A stretch of DNA of 64,000 nucleotides from Paeniroseomonas aquatica. GTDB taxonomy: Bacteria > Pseudomonadota > Alphaproteobacteria > Acetobacterales > Acetobacteraceae. The position numbers were made by a program, and so were the translations under genes. Positions 30,815-40,087 of the stretch are shown here, piece by piece. Under the pieces are notes generated by a model. That model did no database searches. It was not told where the DNA came from and saw only the letters and a program-made list of their open reading frames with translations. The DNA lies in the NCBI RefSeq assembly GCF_030409335.1, contig NZ_JAUFPN010000153.1:124001-188000 (forward strand). Reading direction: 5' to 3'. The stretch's first letter is position 1; every line of letters begins with the position of its first letter.

Positions 30815-32417
30815 CCGGCGAGACATCGACGAACCAGCTCTGCGCCTGCACCACGCCCCGGACCCGCGCCGAGACCGCGCGCGGGTTCACGTCGTGCACG
30901 ACGAAGAGCCACACCGCCTCATCGACCATCCGCTCATGGATGCGGGCCAGCAGCGCATCCTGCTTCGCCGTGTCGAATTCGGCCTTCACCGCGGTCGCCA
31001 GCCGGTCGAATTCCGGGTCCGACAGCATGCCCCAGTTGAAGCCGGCCGGCGGCACCATGCGGGTCTCGACATGCCGCAGGAAGGCGCCGACCGGGTCCAT
31101 CGAGTTCCAGCTGTTGTTCAGCGCATGGATGCCCCGGTTCTGCGGCCCGGCGGCGCCGCCGGCATCGCGCCGCGCCCGCATCGCCTGCCATTCCAGCACC
31201 TCGAAGCTGAGGTTCACCCCGACATCCCGGAAGTTCTGCTGGATGAACTCGTTCATCGGCAGCGGGTACATCTGCCCCGAGCCGGAGGGCGCAATCATGA
31301 AGCGCAGCGCCAGCGGGTTGCCCGGGCCATGGCCGGCCTCGGCCAGCAGCCGCTTCGCCTCAGCCGGGTCGTAGCGCACCGCGAATTGCGGCGCCCCGAA
31401 CCAGGGGCTTTCCGGCTGCACCACGCCACGGGCCGGCCGGCCGAGCCCGCCCAGCAGCTCCCGCACCATGCCCTCGCGGTCGATCGCTAGGTTAAGCGCC
31501 CGGCGCACCCGGATGTCGTTCAGCGGGGAGCCATCGACCCGGCTGAAGACCTGCGGCCAGAGATGCGGCATCACCCCGGTCAGCACCTGCGCCCCGCCCG
31601 AGCGCAGCCGGTCCAGCATGTCCGGCGCCGGGCTCTCGATCCAATCCGCTTGGCCCGAGAGCAGCGCCGCCGTCCGCGTCGCCGCATCCGGCACCGGCAG
31701 CAGCACCAGCCGCTCGGTCTTCGGGATGCGGTCGCGGTCCCAGTAGTCCGGGTTGCGGCGCAGCACCGCCTGCTGCCGCGGCTCGTATCGCTCCAGGATC
31801 CAGGGGCCGGTGCCGGAGGGCCGCTTGCCGAACTCATCCCATTTGCCGCCCGCCGCCTCCCACCGCGCCGGGGAGGAGACCAGGAACCAGGCGAGCTGCC
31901 AGGGCAGCAGGCTGTCCGGCCCATGCGTCTCGATCTCGAGCGTGCGGGCATCGACCGCCCGGTACGCCTTCACGCTCGGGATGCGCGGCACCATCTGGCC
32001 CGATTGCGCCGGATCGAATTGCGGCGCGGCGCGGTTCAGCACCTTGTCGAAATTCCAGGCAACGGCCTGGGCATCGAGCAGGCTGCCGTCGTGGAAGCGC
32101 ACCCCCTCGCGGATCTCGAGCCGCCAGAGCGCGCGGTTCTCCGCATCCACCTCCCATTTGGTCGCCAGCCCCGGCCGCAGCCCGGCCGGCCTATCCGCCC
32201 GGCTGAGGTCGAAGCCCAGCAGCGCGTCGTAGAGGGTGGCGCCCATGAAGCGGAACCCCTCGGTACCCTGGTCGGGGGGGCCGTTCTGGGTCGGCAGGGT
32301 CGCCAGGGTCATGGCGATGCGGAGCGTGCCGCCATCCTGGGCGGCGGCGGGCGACAGGGCAGGGGCGGCAAGGGCCGCGCCCAGCAGGGCGGGCAGCGAA
32401 CGGCGGGGAAGCGTCAT
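30801..32417 (-). CDS. ABC transporter solute-binding protein, family 5
   Basis: 538 residues, exported: LPRRSLPALLGAALAAPALSP is a signal peptide with a twin Arg and AQA-type cleavage region. The mature part has the family-5 (peptide/nickel) layout, with the conserved LREGVRFHDG-like segment (IREGVRFHDGSLLDAQ), GTGPWILERYEPRQ and RRALNLAIDREGMV. It would capture a peptide or other solute in the periplasm, but no permease or ATPase genes are adjacent. GGAGGG lies 10 bases before the ATG at 32417. It is divergent, by 73 bases, from an amidase gene, and a second solute-binding protein/amidase pair lies 5 kb further on. Confidence 0.9.
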   Translation of the reverse strand: MTLPRRSLPALLGAALAAPALSPAAAQDGGTLRIAMTLATLPTQNGPPDQGTEGFRFMGATLYDALLGFDLSRADRPAGLRPGLATKWEVDAENRALWRLEIREGVRFHDGSLLDAQAVAWNFDKVLNRAAPQFDPAQSGQMVPRIPSVKAYRAVDARTLEIETHGPDSLLPWQLAWFLVSSPARWEAAGGKWDEFGKRPSGTGPWILERYEPRQQAVLRRNPDYWDRDRIPKTERLVLLPVPDAATRTAALLSGQADWIESPAPDMLDRLRSGGAQVLTGVMPHLWPQVFSRVDGSPLNDIRVRRALNLAIDREGMVRELLGGLGRPARGVVQPESPWFGAPQFAVRYDPAEAKRLLAEAGHGPGNPLALRFMIAPSGSGQMYPLPMNEFIQQNFRDVGVNLSFEVLEWQAMRARRDAGGAAGPQNRGIHALNNSWNSMDPVGAFLRHVETRMVPPAGFNWGMLSDPEFDRLATAVKAEFDTAKQDALLARIHERMVDEAVWLFVVHDVNPRAVSARVRGVVQAQSWFVDVSPVSLR

Positions 32418-32490
32418 GGGGGAGTGATCCCTCCGGCAAGGGTTGGTGCGCGGCTTGCAAGCCCCGAGCCAATCCCGCGCCGGAGCGACC

Positions 32491-33768
32491 ATGACCCCGC
32501 ACGACCTGACCGCCACCGAGGCGCTCGCCGCCATCGCCGCCGGCCGCCTGACCGCCCCCGAACTCGCCGCGAGCTGCCTGGAACGCGCCGCCGCGCGGGC
32601 GCCGGTGGTGCGTGCCTTCACCCACCTCGACCCGGCGCAGGTCATGGCCCAGGCCGATGCCGCGCAGGCCCGCACCGGCGCCCTGCGCGGCATCCCGGTC
32701 GCCTTCAAGGACATCATCGACACCGTCGACATGCCGACCAGCTACGGCTCCGAGATCCATGCCGGGCATAGGCCGAACCGTGATGCCTCGGTCGTGGCGC
32801 TGACCCGCGCCGCGGCCGGCGTGGTCTTCGGCAAGGTCGTCACCGCCGAATTCGCCAACCGCCGCCCCGGCCCGACCACCAACCCGCACGATGCGGCCCG
32901 CACCCCCGGCGGCTCCTCCTCCGGCTCGGCGGCCGCGGTCGGCGCCGGCATCGTGCCGCTGGCGCTCGGCACCCAGACCTCCGGCTCGGTCATCCGCCCG
33001 GCGGCCTATTGCGGCGTGCATGGCTTCAAGGGGAGCTGGGGCGAGATCAGCTACGCCGGCATCCAGCTGACCTCGGCCACCTGCGACACGGTCGGCCTTT
33101 ATGCCCGCTCGCTCGCCGATATCGCGCTGCTGCGGGCGGTGCTGACGGCGACGCCCTTCACCGGCCTCGCGGCCGGCAACGTCGGCGGCCCCCGCATCGG
33201 CTTGTGCCGCACCCCCTTCGCCGAACAGGCCGAGGCCTGCACCCACGCGCTGCTCGACGAGGCCGCCGCCGCCTGCGGCAAGACCGGCGCCCAGGTGGCG
33301 GACTGCACCCTGCCGCCCCGCTTCGCCCAGCTCGCCGACGCCCAGCGCTGGGTCTCCGCCTACGAGGGCGCCCGCAGCCTGGCCTATGAGGCGACGGTCC
33401 ACCGCGAGCGCCTCTCGCCCGATATCCTGGAAGGCCGCATCCGCGACGGCGAGGCCTGCAGCCCGGAGCTCTACCGCGCCTCCGCCCGCTTCGGCGAGGC
33501 CTGCCGGATCGAAGCCGATGCCATCCTCGGCGGCTACGACGCGCTGCTCTGCCCGGCCGCGCCCGGGGAGGCGCCGCCCGGCCTCGCCTTCACCGGCAAT
33601 GCGGTCTTCAGCACGATGTGGACCTTCCTGCAGGTGCCCTGCGTCACCATCCCCGGCGCCCGCGGCCCCGCCGGCATGCCGCTCGGCCTGCAGCTCATCG
33701 GCCCGCGCGGCAGCGACCGAAGGCTGCTGGAAGTCGCGGCCTGGGTGGAGCGCGCGGTTTTCGGCTAG
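32491..33768 (+). CDS. Amidase-signature hydrolase
   Basis: 425 residues. The Ser-cisSer-Lys triad is recognisable: the Lys in IPVAFKDIIDT, and the two serines in TPGGSSSGSAAAVGAG and in the ALGTQTSGSVIRPAAYCG stretch. Such enzymes cleave amides or ureide-like substrates in the cytoplasm. The ATG at 32491 begins the domain, although in-frame codons extend upstream into the divergent promoter gap. Its pairing with a solute-binding protein gene suggests uptake and hydrolysis of an amide compound, but the substrate is unknown. Confidence 0.88.
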   Translation: MTPHDLTATEALAAIAAGRLTAPELAASCLERAAARAPVVRAFTHLDPAQVMAQADAAQARTGALRGIPVAFKDIIDTVDMPTSYGSEIHAGHRPNRDASVVALTRAAAGVVFGKVVTAEFANRRPGPTTNPHDAARTPGGSSSGSAAAVGAGIVPLALGTQTSGSVIRPAAYCGVHGFKGSWGEISYAGIQLTSATCDTVGLYARSLADIALLRAVLTATPFTGLAAGNVGGPRIGLCRTPFAEQAEACTHALLDEAAAACGKTGAQVADCTLPPRFAQLADAQRWVSAYEGARSLAYEATVHRERLSPDILEGRIRDGEACSPELYRASARFGEACRIEADAILGGYDALLCPAAPGEAPPGLAFTGNAVFSTMWTFLQVPCVTIPGARGPAGMPLGLQLIGPRGSDRRLLEVAAWVERAVFG

Positions 33769-33778
33769 GCTGCCGCCC

Positions 33779-34129
33779 ATGGACGACATCATCTACACCA
33801 TGGTCCGCGCCGCCGACTGGCGCGCGGCCGATGCCGCCGGCGCCTACCACGGCAGCGCCGACGACCGCCGCGACGGCTTCCTCCACTTCTCGGACGCCGC
33901 CCAGATCCGCGCCAGCGCGGCGAAGCACCGCGCCGGCGAGGCCGACCTGCTGCTGGTCGCCGTCGCCACCGCGCCGCTGGGCGAGGCGCTGCGCTGGGAG
34001 CCGGCCGGCAGCCGCCCCGGCCTGTTCCCGCACCTCTACGGCGCCTTGCCGCTCTCCGCCGTGCGCAGCGTGGTGGCCTTGCCGCTGGGCGCCGACGGCA
34101 CCCACGCCTTCCCCGCCGGGATCGCCTGA
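33779..34129 (+). CDS. DUF952 family protein
   Basis: 116 residues. The motifs IIYTMVRAADWRAA, RDGFLHFSDAAQI, LLLVAV, RWEPAGSRPGLFPHLYGALP define the DUF952 family (PF06108), a small fold related to ADP-ribosyltransferase/RNA 2'-phosphotransferase-like proteins with no settled function. It lies 10 bases after the amidase gene and is probably co-transcribed with it. In alphaproteobacteria DUF952 genes commonly precede pyrD, which follows here after one inserted gene on the other strand. Its 3' end overlaps that convergent transporter gene by 94 bases. Confidence 0.85.
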   Translation: MDDIIYTMVRAADWRAADAAGAYHGSADDRRDGFLHFSDAAQIRASAAKHRAGEADLLLVAVATAPLGEALRWEPAGSRPGLFPHLYGALPLSAVRSVVALPLGADGTHAFPAGIA

Positions 34130-34998
34130 GCGAGCGCCCGCCGCCGCGCCCGCTCGCTCATCAGGCAGGCGCCCACCACCACGGCGCCGCCGAGCAGGGT
34201 CGCCGCATCCGGCCAGCGGTCCCAGATCGCCAGGTCGAAGGCCACCGAGACCGGCAGCGCGGCGAAGCCCCAGGGGCCGAGCCGCGCCGCGTCCGAGGCC
34301 CGGTAGGCCGCCGCCGTGCAGATCACCGCGCCCCCGGCCAGTGCGCCATTCGCCAGCATGCGCAGGATGTCGCCCGGCGGCGCCGGCGCCCAATCCGCCG
34401 CGGCCATCGGCCCGAACAGCACCAGCCCGACCAGGCTCGGCCACAGGATCACCCCGACCAGCCCCGGTTCCGCCCGCAGCCGGCGGTTCAGCGTCTGGTT
34501 CACCGCGAAGGCCACGGTGCCCGCCAGCACCGCGAGGTAGCCGACCGCCGGCCCGCCGCCGCCGCCCAGCTTCGGCGCCACCGAGAGCAGCACCCCGCCG
34601 AAGCCGACCAGGCACCAGACCCAGGCGATGCGGGGCACCGGCTCCCGCAGGAAGGCCGCGGCCAGGACCAGCGTCAGCAGCGGCGCGGTGAAGAAGACGA
34701 GGTAGCCCTCGGCCAGCGGCAGGTGCCGGAAGCCGAGGAAGAAGCCCGCGGCCGAGACCATCATGGAACAGGCCCTGAATGCCTGCAGCCAGGGGTGCCG
34801 CGTCGCCAGCGGCCCGCCGAAGCCGGGCCGGCCGAACCCGGCGAGCAAGGCCCGCGCCGCCAGGAAGGCCGGGAGCAGCATGACGTAGCGGAGGAAGATC
34901 ACCTGCCCGATGCCGTAATGGCCGGAAAGCAGCTTGCTGTTGGCGTCGTTCACGCTGAACAGCACGATGCCGGCGAGCAGCAGCGCCGGACCCTTCAC
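34036..34998 (-). CDS. EamA/DMT-family transporter
   Basis: 320 residues with ten membrane helices in two EamA repeats; the N-terminus is ALLLAGIVLFSVNDANSKLL, and each repeat ends in a conserved hydrophobic helix. The GTG start at 34998 is decided by a near-perfect GGAGGAAACGC ribosome site, while earlier in-frame codons read into non-coding sequence. The substrate is probably a metabolite or amino acid, exported. The last ~30 residues are translated from the strand opposite the end of the DUF952 gene, an unusually long convergent overlap. Confidence 0.87.
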   Translation of the reverse strand: MKGPALLLAGIVLFSVNDANSKLLSGHYGIGQVIFLRYVMLLPAFLAARALLAGFGRPGFGGPLATRHPWLQAFRACSMMVSAAGFFLGFRHLPLAEGYLVFFTAPLLTLVLAAAFLREPVPRIAWVWCLVGFGGVLLSVAPKLGGGGGPAVGYLAVLAGTVAFAVNQTLNRRLRAEPGLVGVILWPSLVGLVLFGPMAAADWAPAPPGDILRMLANGALAGGAVICTAAAYRASDAARLGPWGFAALPVSVAFDLAIWDRWPDAATLLGGAVVVGACLMSERARRRALAQAIPAGKAWVPSAPSGKATTLRTAESGKAP

Positions 34999-35102
34999 GC
35001 GTTTCCTCCAGCCTTGTATTTCTCCCCTGGTTGTCGCGGCCTGGGCGCGCAGCGTCAACCGCGCCTTCCCATCCTGCCGCTGCTGAGGCACACACCCGCG
35101 GC

Positions 35103-36155
35103 ATGACCCCACGCCTCGCATCCCTCGTCACGCCCCTGCTGCGCCGGCTGGATGCCGAGACCGCGCATGGCCTCGCCCTCCGGGGCCTGGCCGCCGGCCT
35201 CGCCGGCCGCGACGCCACCCCGCCCGACCCGATCCTGGCGACCGAGGCGCTCGGCCTCCGCTTCGCCAACCCGATCGGCCTGGCCGCCGGCTTCGACAAG
35301 GATGCGGTGGCCGTCCTGCCGCTGATGCGGCTCGGCTTCGGCTTCGTCGAGGCCGGCACCGTCACCCCCCGGCCGCAGCCCGGCAACCCGCGTCCCCGGC
35401 TGTTCCGGCTGGAGGAGGATGCCGCCGTCATCAACCGCATGGGCTTCAACAACGGCGGCATGGAGGAGTACCGCGACCGCCTCGGCGCCCTGCCGCGGCC
35501 GCTGCCGGCGCCCTTCGGCGCCAATATCGGGGTGAACAAGGAAGGCGCCGACCCCGAGCGCGACTACCCCGCGCTCTATGCCGCGCTGGCGCCCTTCGCC
35601 GACTACGTCGTGATCAACGTCTCCTCGCCCAATACCCCGGGCCTGCGCGACCTGCAGGGGGAGGAGCGGCTGGCGCGGATCCTGGCCGGCATCGGCGCGG
35701 TCTACCAGAGCGGCAACCCGCCGGTGCTGGTCAAGATCGCCCCCGACCTCGCCGATGCCGCGCTCGGCCCGCTGGTCGAGACCTGCGTGGCGCATGGCGT
35801 CTCCGGCCTCATCGTCTCGAATACCACCATCGCCCGGCCGGAGACGCTGCGCTCGGCCAACCGCACCCAGGCCGGCGGCCTCTCCGGCGCCCCGCTGCGC
35901 GAGCGCGCCACCGCGGTGCTGCGGCAATGCTACCGGCTGGCCCAGGGAAGGCTGCTGCTGGTCGGCGTCGGCGGCATCGCCACGGGGGCCGACGCGCTGG
36001 AGAAGATCAAGGCCGGCGCCAGCCTGGTGCAGCTCTACAGCGCCTTCGCCTATGCCGGCCCGGCGCTGGTGCCGGCGCTGAAGCGCGACCTCGCGGCGCT
36101 GCTGCGGCGGGACGGTTTCGCCAATGTCGCCGACGCGGTCGGCATGGACGCCTGA
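35103..36155 (+). CDS. pyrD: Dihydroorotate dehydrogenase (quinone), class 2
   Basis: 350 residues, the usual length. This enzyme oxidises dihydroorotate to orotate in pyrimidine synthesis and passes electrons via FMN to ubiquinone at the inner membrane. Visible landmarks are the N-terminal helical membrane-association part (LVTPLLRRLDAETAHGLAL), NPIGLAAGFDKDA, RPQPGNPRPRLFR, NRMGFNNGG, the catalytic-serine segment VINVSSPNTPGLRDLQ, and the FMN phosphate site LVGVGGIATGADALEKIKAGA. It starts 104 bases from the divergent EamA gene and is followed by a HAD hydrolase gene 10 bases downstream. Confidence 0.96.
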   Translation: MTPRLASLVTPLLRRLDAETAHGLALRGLAAGLAGRDATPPDPILATEALGLRFANPIGLAAGFDKDAVAVLPLMRLGFGFVEAGTVTPRPQPGNPRPRLFRLEEDAAVINRMGFNNGGMEEYRDRLGALPRPLPAPFGANIGVNKEGADPERDYPALYAALAPFADYVVINVSSPNTPGLRDLQGEERLARILAGIGAVYQSGNPPVLVKIAPDLADAALGPLVETCVAHGVSGLIVSNTTIARPETLRSANRTQAGGLSGAPLRERATAVLRQCYRLAQGRLLLVGVGGIATGADALEKIKAGASLVQLYSAFAYAGPALVPALKRDLAALLRRDGFANVADAVGMDA

Positions 36156-36165
36156 GGACAGCGAC

Positions 36166-37026
36166 ATGGATCTACTCGACGGCATCGCCCCCCTCGCGGA
36201 GCGCTACGACGGCTACGTGCTCGACCTCTGGGGCGTGGTCCACGATGGCAAGCGGATCTACCCCGGCGTCGCCGAGGCGCTGGGCGAACTCAAGTCCCGC
36301 GGCAAGCGCGTGGTCTTCCTGACCAATGCGCCGCGCCGCGCCTGGTTCGTCGGCAGCATGCTGGACCGCATGGGCCTCGACCGGGCGCTGTATGACGGGA
36401 TCATGTCCTCCGGCGAGATCGCCTGGATGATGCTGCGCGACCGCAGCCATCCCTTCTTCGCCCCGCTCGGCCGCCGCGCCTTCCATATCGGCCCCGAGCG
36501 CGACCTCTCGGTGATCGAGGAGGATGTCGCCACGCTGGTCGCCGACCCGGCCGAGGCCGACTTCCTGCTGAACACCGGCCCCGACCCGGACCGCGGCTCG
36601 GACGACCCGGCGCCCTATCGCCCGGCGCTGGAAGCGGCCGCCGCGCATCGCCTGCCTATGGTCTGCGTCAACCCCGACCGCTACGTCATGGTCGGCGCCG
36701 ACCGCCTCATCTGCGCCGGGGCGCTGGCCGATATCTACCTGGAGTTGGGCGGGCGCGTCTTCGAGGTCGGCAAGCCCGACCCCGCGGTCTACGACCCGGT
36801 CATGGCGATGCTGGGCCTTTCGGACCGCAGCCGTGTCGTGGCGATCGGCGATACCCCGCATACCGACCTCGCCGGCGCCCAGGCCGCCGGGATCGATGCG
36901 CTCTGGGCGATGACCGGCCTCGCCGCCCATGCTTACGGCGACAACCCGGACCCGGAGGCGCTGCGCCGGGTGGCGCTGGCCGAGGGCGTCGATCCGGTCG
37001 CCGCGATCCGCGCCCTGCGCTGGTAG
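36166..37026 (+). CDS. HAD-superfamily class IIA hydrolase (TIGR01459-like)
   Basis: 286 residues. Motif I is YVLDLWGVVHDGKRIYPG, motif II VVFLTNAPRRAW, and the C-terminal motif IV GKPDPAVYDP with IGDTPHTDLAGAQAAGID. The class-IIA cap lies between. In motif I the position of the second catalytic aspartate of ordinary HAD phosphatases is a tryptophan (DLWG), a feature I associate with this alphaproteobacterial subgroup, so phosphatase activity should not be taken for granted. GAGGA lies ~8 bases before the ATG. It follows pyrD closely and is probably co-transcribed with it. Confidence 0.88.
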   Translation: MDLLDGIAPLAERYDGYVLDLWGVVHDGKRIYPGVAEALGELKSRGKRVVFLTNAPRRAWFVGSMLDRMGLDRALYDGIMSSGEIAWMMLRDRSHPFFAPLGRRAFHIGPERDLSVIEEDVATLVADPAEADFLLNTGPDPDRGSDDPAPYRPALEAAAAHRLPMVCVNPDRYVMVGADRLICAGALADIYLELGGRVFEVGKPDPAVYDPVMAMLGLSDRSRVVAIGDTPHTDLAGAQAAGIDALWAMTGLAAHAYGDNPDPEALRRVALAEGVDPVAAIRALRW

Positions 37027-37081
37027 CGCCGCGGCCATTCCGGCCTATGCTGCCGCGCAGTCGGCAGCGGAAGGTTCAGGC

Positions 37082-38665
37082 ATGATCAAGCGGCGCGCAC
37101 TTCTCCAGGCTTCGGCCCTCACCCTCGCGGCGCCACGGCTGGCCGGCGCGCAGGCCGGGCAGAAGCTGCTGCGCTTCGCGCCGCAGGCCGACCTCGCCAT
37201 CCTCGATCCCATCGTCACCACCGGCTTCGTCACCCGCAACCACGCCTTCCTGGTCTTCGACACGCTCTATGGCTGGGACGAGCAGTACCGCGCCCAGCCG
37301 CAGATGGTCGCCGGCCATACCGTCGCGGACGACGGGCTGACCTGGACGATGACCTTGCGCGACGGGCTGCGCTTCCACGACGGGGAGCCGGTCAGGGCGC
37401 GGGACGCGGTCGCCAGCGTCAAGCGCTGGGGGCAGCGGGACAGCTTCGGCCTCGCCGTCATGGCGGTGACGGAGGAGATCACCGCCCCCTCCGACCGGGT
37501 GATCCGCTGGCGGCTGAAGCGGCCCTTCCCGCTGCTGCCGGATGCGCTCGGCAAGGTCGGCGCCAATGTCGCCTTCATCATGCCGGAGCGGCTCGCCGGC
37601 CAGGACGCCGCCCTGCCGATCTCCGAGATGGTCGGCAGCGGCCCCTTCCGCTTCCTGGCCGCCGAGCGCATCCCCGGCTCCCGCGCCGTCTACACCAGGT
37701 TCGAGGGCTACGTGCCGCGCCCCGACGGCACGCCGAGCCTGCTCGCCGGCCCGAAGCTCGCCCACCTCGACCGGGTGGAATGGCTGACCCTGCCGGATGC
37801 GACGACGGCCGCCGCGGCGCTGCGCCGCGGCGAGATCGACTGGTGGGAACAGCCGACCACCGACCTGCTGCCGACCCTGCAGCGCGGCCGCGGCATCAAG
37901 GTGGAGGTGCTCGACCCGACCGGGGCCATCGGCATGCTCCGCTTCAACCACCTGCACCCGCCCTTCGACAACCCGGCCATCCGCCGCGCCGTGCTCGGCG
38001 CGATCAGCCAGGAGGACGCGATGATCGCCGTCGCCGGCAGTGACCGCGCGCTCTGGCGGGACGGCGTCGGCTTCTTCGCCCCCGGCTCGGCCATGGCGAG
38101 CGACGAGGGCATGGCGGCACTCACCGGGCCCCGTGACATCGCCGCCTCCCGCCGCGCGATCGAGGCTGCCGGCTACAAGGGCGAGACGGTGCTGCTGATG
38201 GCACCGACCGACTTCCCCGCCATCAACGCGATGAGCGAGGTGGTGGGCGACGTCTTCCGCAAGCTCGGGATGAAGCTCGACTACGTGGCGATGGACTGGG
38301 GCAGCGCGCTGCGCCGCCAGGCCAACCGGGAGCTGCCGGACAAGGGCGGCTACAACGCCTTCTGCACCTTCACCGCCGGGGTGAACCAGTTCAACCCGGC
38401 GGCGCACAACTTCATCCGCGGCAGCGGGCTGACCGCGACCTTCGGCTGGTCCTCCAGCCCGCCGCTGGAGGAGATGCGGAACCGCTGGCTGCAATCGACC
38501 GACGACGCGGCGCGGCGCGACCTCGGGCGGGAGATGCAGCGCCAGGCCTTCCTCGACGTGCCCTATGTGCCGCTCGGCCAGTTCTACCAGCCGACCGCCT
38601 ACCGCGAGGACATCTCCGGCCTGCTGAAGGGCCTGCCGCTGTTCTGGAACCTCCGGCGCGGGTGA
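37082..38665 (+). CDS. ABC transporter solute-binding protein, family 5
   Basis: 527 residues with a probable Tat signal (IKRRALLQASALTLAAPRLA). The mature protein shows the family-5 features GLTWTMTLRDGLRFHDGEPV, GSGPFRFLAAERIPGS and FNHLHPPFDNPAIRRAVLGA. It should bind a peptide-like or organic solute in the periplasm. No permease or ATPase genes lie near it. It is convergent with an amidase gene whose stop is six bases away. This repeats the solute-binding protein/amidase association at 30801-33768, although the two binding proteins are clearly diverged. Confidence 0.9.
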   Translation: MIKRRALLQASALTLAAPRLAGAQAGQKLLRFAPQADLAILDPIVTTGFVTRNHAFLVFDTLYGWDEQYRAQPQMVAGHTVADDGLTWTMTLRDGLRFHDGEPVRARDAVASVKRWGQRDSFGLAVMAVTEEITAPSDRVIRWRLKRPFPLLPDALGKVGANVAFIMPERLAGQDAALPISEMVGSGPFRFLAAERIPGSRAVYTRFEGYVPRPDGTPSLLAGPKLAHLDRVEWLTLPDATTAAAALRRGEIDWWEQPTTDLLPTLQRGRGIKVEVLDPTGAIGMLRFNHLHPPFDNPAIRRAVLGAISQEDAMIAVAGSDRALWRDGVGFFAPGSAMASDEGMAALTGPRDIAASRRAIEAAGYKGETVLLMAPTDFPAINAMSEVVGDVFRKLGMKLDYVAMDWGSALRRQANRELPDKGGYNAFCTFTAGVNQFNPAAHNFIRGSGLTATFGWSSSPPLEEMRNRWLQSTDDAARRDLGREMQRQAFLDVPYVPLGQFYQPTAYREDISGLLKGLPLFWNLRRG

Positions 38666-38671
38666 GGGCGG

Positions 38672-40087
38672 CTACTCGGCCGGCGTGACCTTGAAGGGCC
38701 GCGCCGCCAGGAACCCCGCCGCCGCCCGCAGCACCAGCGCATCCGCCAGCCGCGGCCCGGCGAGCTGCAGGCCGACCGGCAGCCCATCCGCCGTGACGCC
38801 GCAAGGCACCGAGACGGCCGGGCCATGGCTGAGGTTGAAGGGGTAGGAGAACTCCGCCCAGACCAGCCAGTCCCAGTCGTGCGGCGGCCAATGCGGCGGC
38901 CGCTGCAGCCCGACCGGGAAGGCGGCGACCGAGGCGCTCGGCGTCACCAGCAGGTCGAAGCCCGCCGCCTCGAACCAGCCGTTCACCGCCGCCGCATAGG
39001 CGAAGCGCCGCCCCTGCGCCGCATGCGCCTGGTCGAAGCTGAAATCTTTATAGGCCCGGGTGCAGGCGACCAGCCCGGGATCCATCTGCGCCTCGGCCGC
39101 GGCATCCTTCGCCAGGAAGGGGCGCATCGCCCCGCCCCAGAGGTCGCGCTCCAGCGCCGGGCCTTCCGGGCCCCAGCCCGGCGTCACCTGCTCGACCACC
39201 GCGCCCGCGGCTTCCAGCGCGGCCACTCCGGCGGCGACCAGCGCCGCCACCTCCGGGTCCACCCGGGCATGGCCGAGGTCTGGGCTATAGGCGATCCGCA
39301 ACCCGGCCAGCCCGCCCGGTGCGATCTCCGGGCCGAAGCGGTCGGGCAGGGTGGTGTGGTCGGCGTGATGCGGCCCGGCCATCACGGAGAACATCAACGC
39401 GGCATCGGCCACGTCGCGGGTGATCGGCCCGGCATGGGAGAGCGCGCCGTTGTTGGGCACCGGCGCATAGGGCACCCGGCCATAGGTCGGCTTGAAGCCG
39501 ACCGCGCCGCAGAAATGCGCCGGCAGCCGGATGGAGCCCGCGCCATCGGTGCCGAGGTGCAGCGGTCCGCAACCGGCACCGGCCAGCGCGGCGGCGCCGG
39601 AGGAGGAGCCGCCCGCGGTCATGCCATGCTTCCAGGGATTATGCGTCGCCCCGGTCAGCGGATTGTGGCTCACCGCCGTCCAGCCCTGCTCGGTGCTGGT
39701 GGTCTTGCCGAGGATGATGGCCCCCGCGCCCCGCAGCCGCGCCACCAGCGGCGCATCGGCCCCGGCCGGCGTCGGGTCCGACAGCTTCGAGCCCCGCATC
39801 GTCGGCAGGCCTTCGACCGCCTGGATGTCCTTGATGGTCGCCGGCACGCCATGCAGCGGCCCGAGCGCCTCGCCCCGCATCACCGCCGCCTCGGCCGCCT
39901 TCGCCGCCGCCGTCGCCCGCTCGGCGTCGAGCGCGACGAAGGCGTTGAGCGAAGGCTCCTTCGCGGCGATGCGCGCCAGCACCGCCGCCGTCACCTCCAC
40001 CGGCGAGGCGCGCCTCTCGCGCACCAGCGCCGCCAGTTCCACCGCCGAGGCGGTCGCCAAATCAGTCGCTGCTGTCCGCGGGGCCAT
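38672..40087 (-). CDS. Amidase-signature hydrolase
   Basis: 471 residues, of normal length for the family. The triad elements are the Lys of GVPATIKDIQAVEG and the serines of MTAGGSSSGAAALAGAG and HLGTDGAGSIRLPAHFCG; the latter is the usual GTDGxGSIR form found in indole-acetamide- and GatA-type amidases. A conserved C-terminus GLPVGLQLAGPRLADALVL follows. It is cytoplasmic. It overlaps the upstream pyridoxamine-oxidase-like gene by 26 bases on the same strand, so the two are co-translated, under the control region shared with the MocR gene. Confidence 0.9.
   Translation of the reverse strand: MAPRTAATDLATASAVELAALVRERRASPVEVTAAVLARIAAKEPSLNAFVALDAERATAAAKAAEAAVMRGEALGPLHGVPATIKDIQAVEGLPTMRGSKLSDPTPAGADAPLVARLRGAGAIILGKTTSTEQGWTAVSHNPLTGATHNPWKHGMTAGGSSSGAAALAGAGCGPLHLGTDGAGSIRLPAHFCGAVGFKPTYGRVPYAPVPNNGALSHAGPITRDVADAALMFSVMAGPHHADHTTLPDRFGPEIAPGGLAGLRIAYSPDLGHARVDPEVAALVAAGVAALEAAGAVVEQVTPGWGPEGPALERDLWGGAMRPFLAKDAAAEAQMDPGLVACTRAYKDFSFDQAHAAQGRRFAYAAAVNGWFEAAGFDLLVTPSASVAAFPVGLQRPPHWPPHDWDWLVWAEFSYPFNLSHGPAVSVPCGVTADGLPVGLQLAGPRLADALVLRAAAGFLAARPFKVTPAE

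Noticed and set aside
17043-30830. Integrase, att repeats or a tRNA integration target at the edges of the phage-like module
   Set aside because: The left edge abuts an MFS gene by three bases and the right edge overlaps a solute-binding protein gene. I found no recombinase, tRNA or matching direct repeats there.
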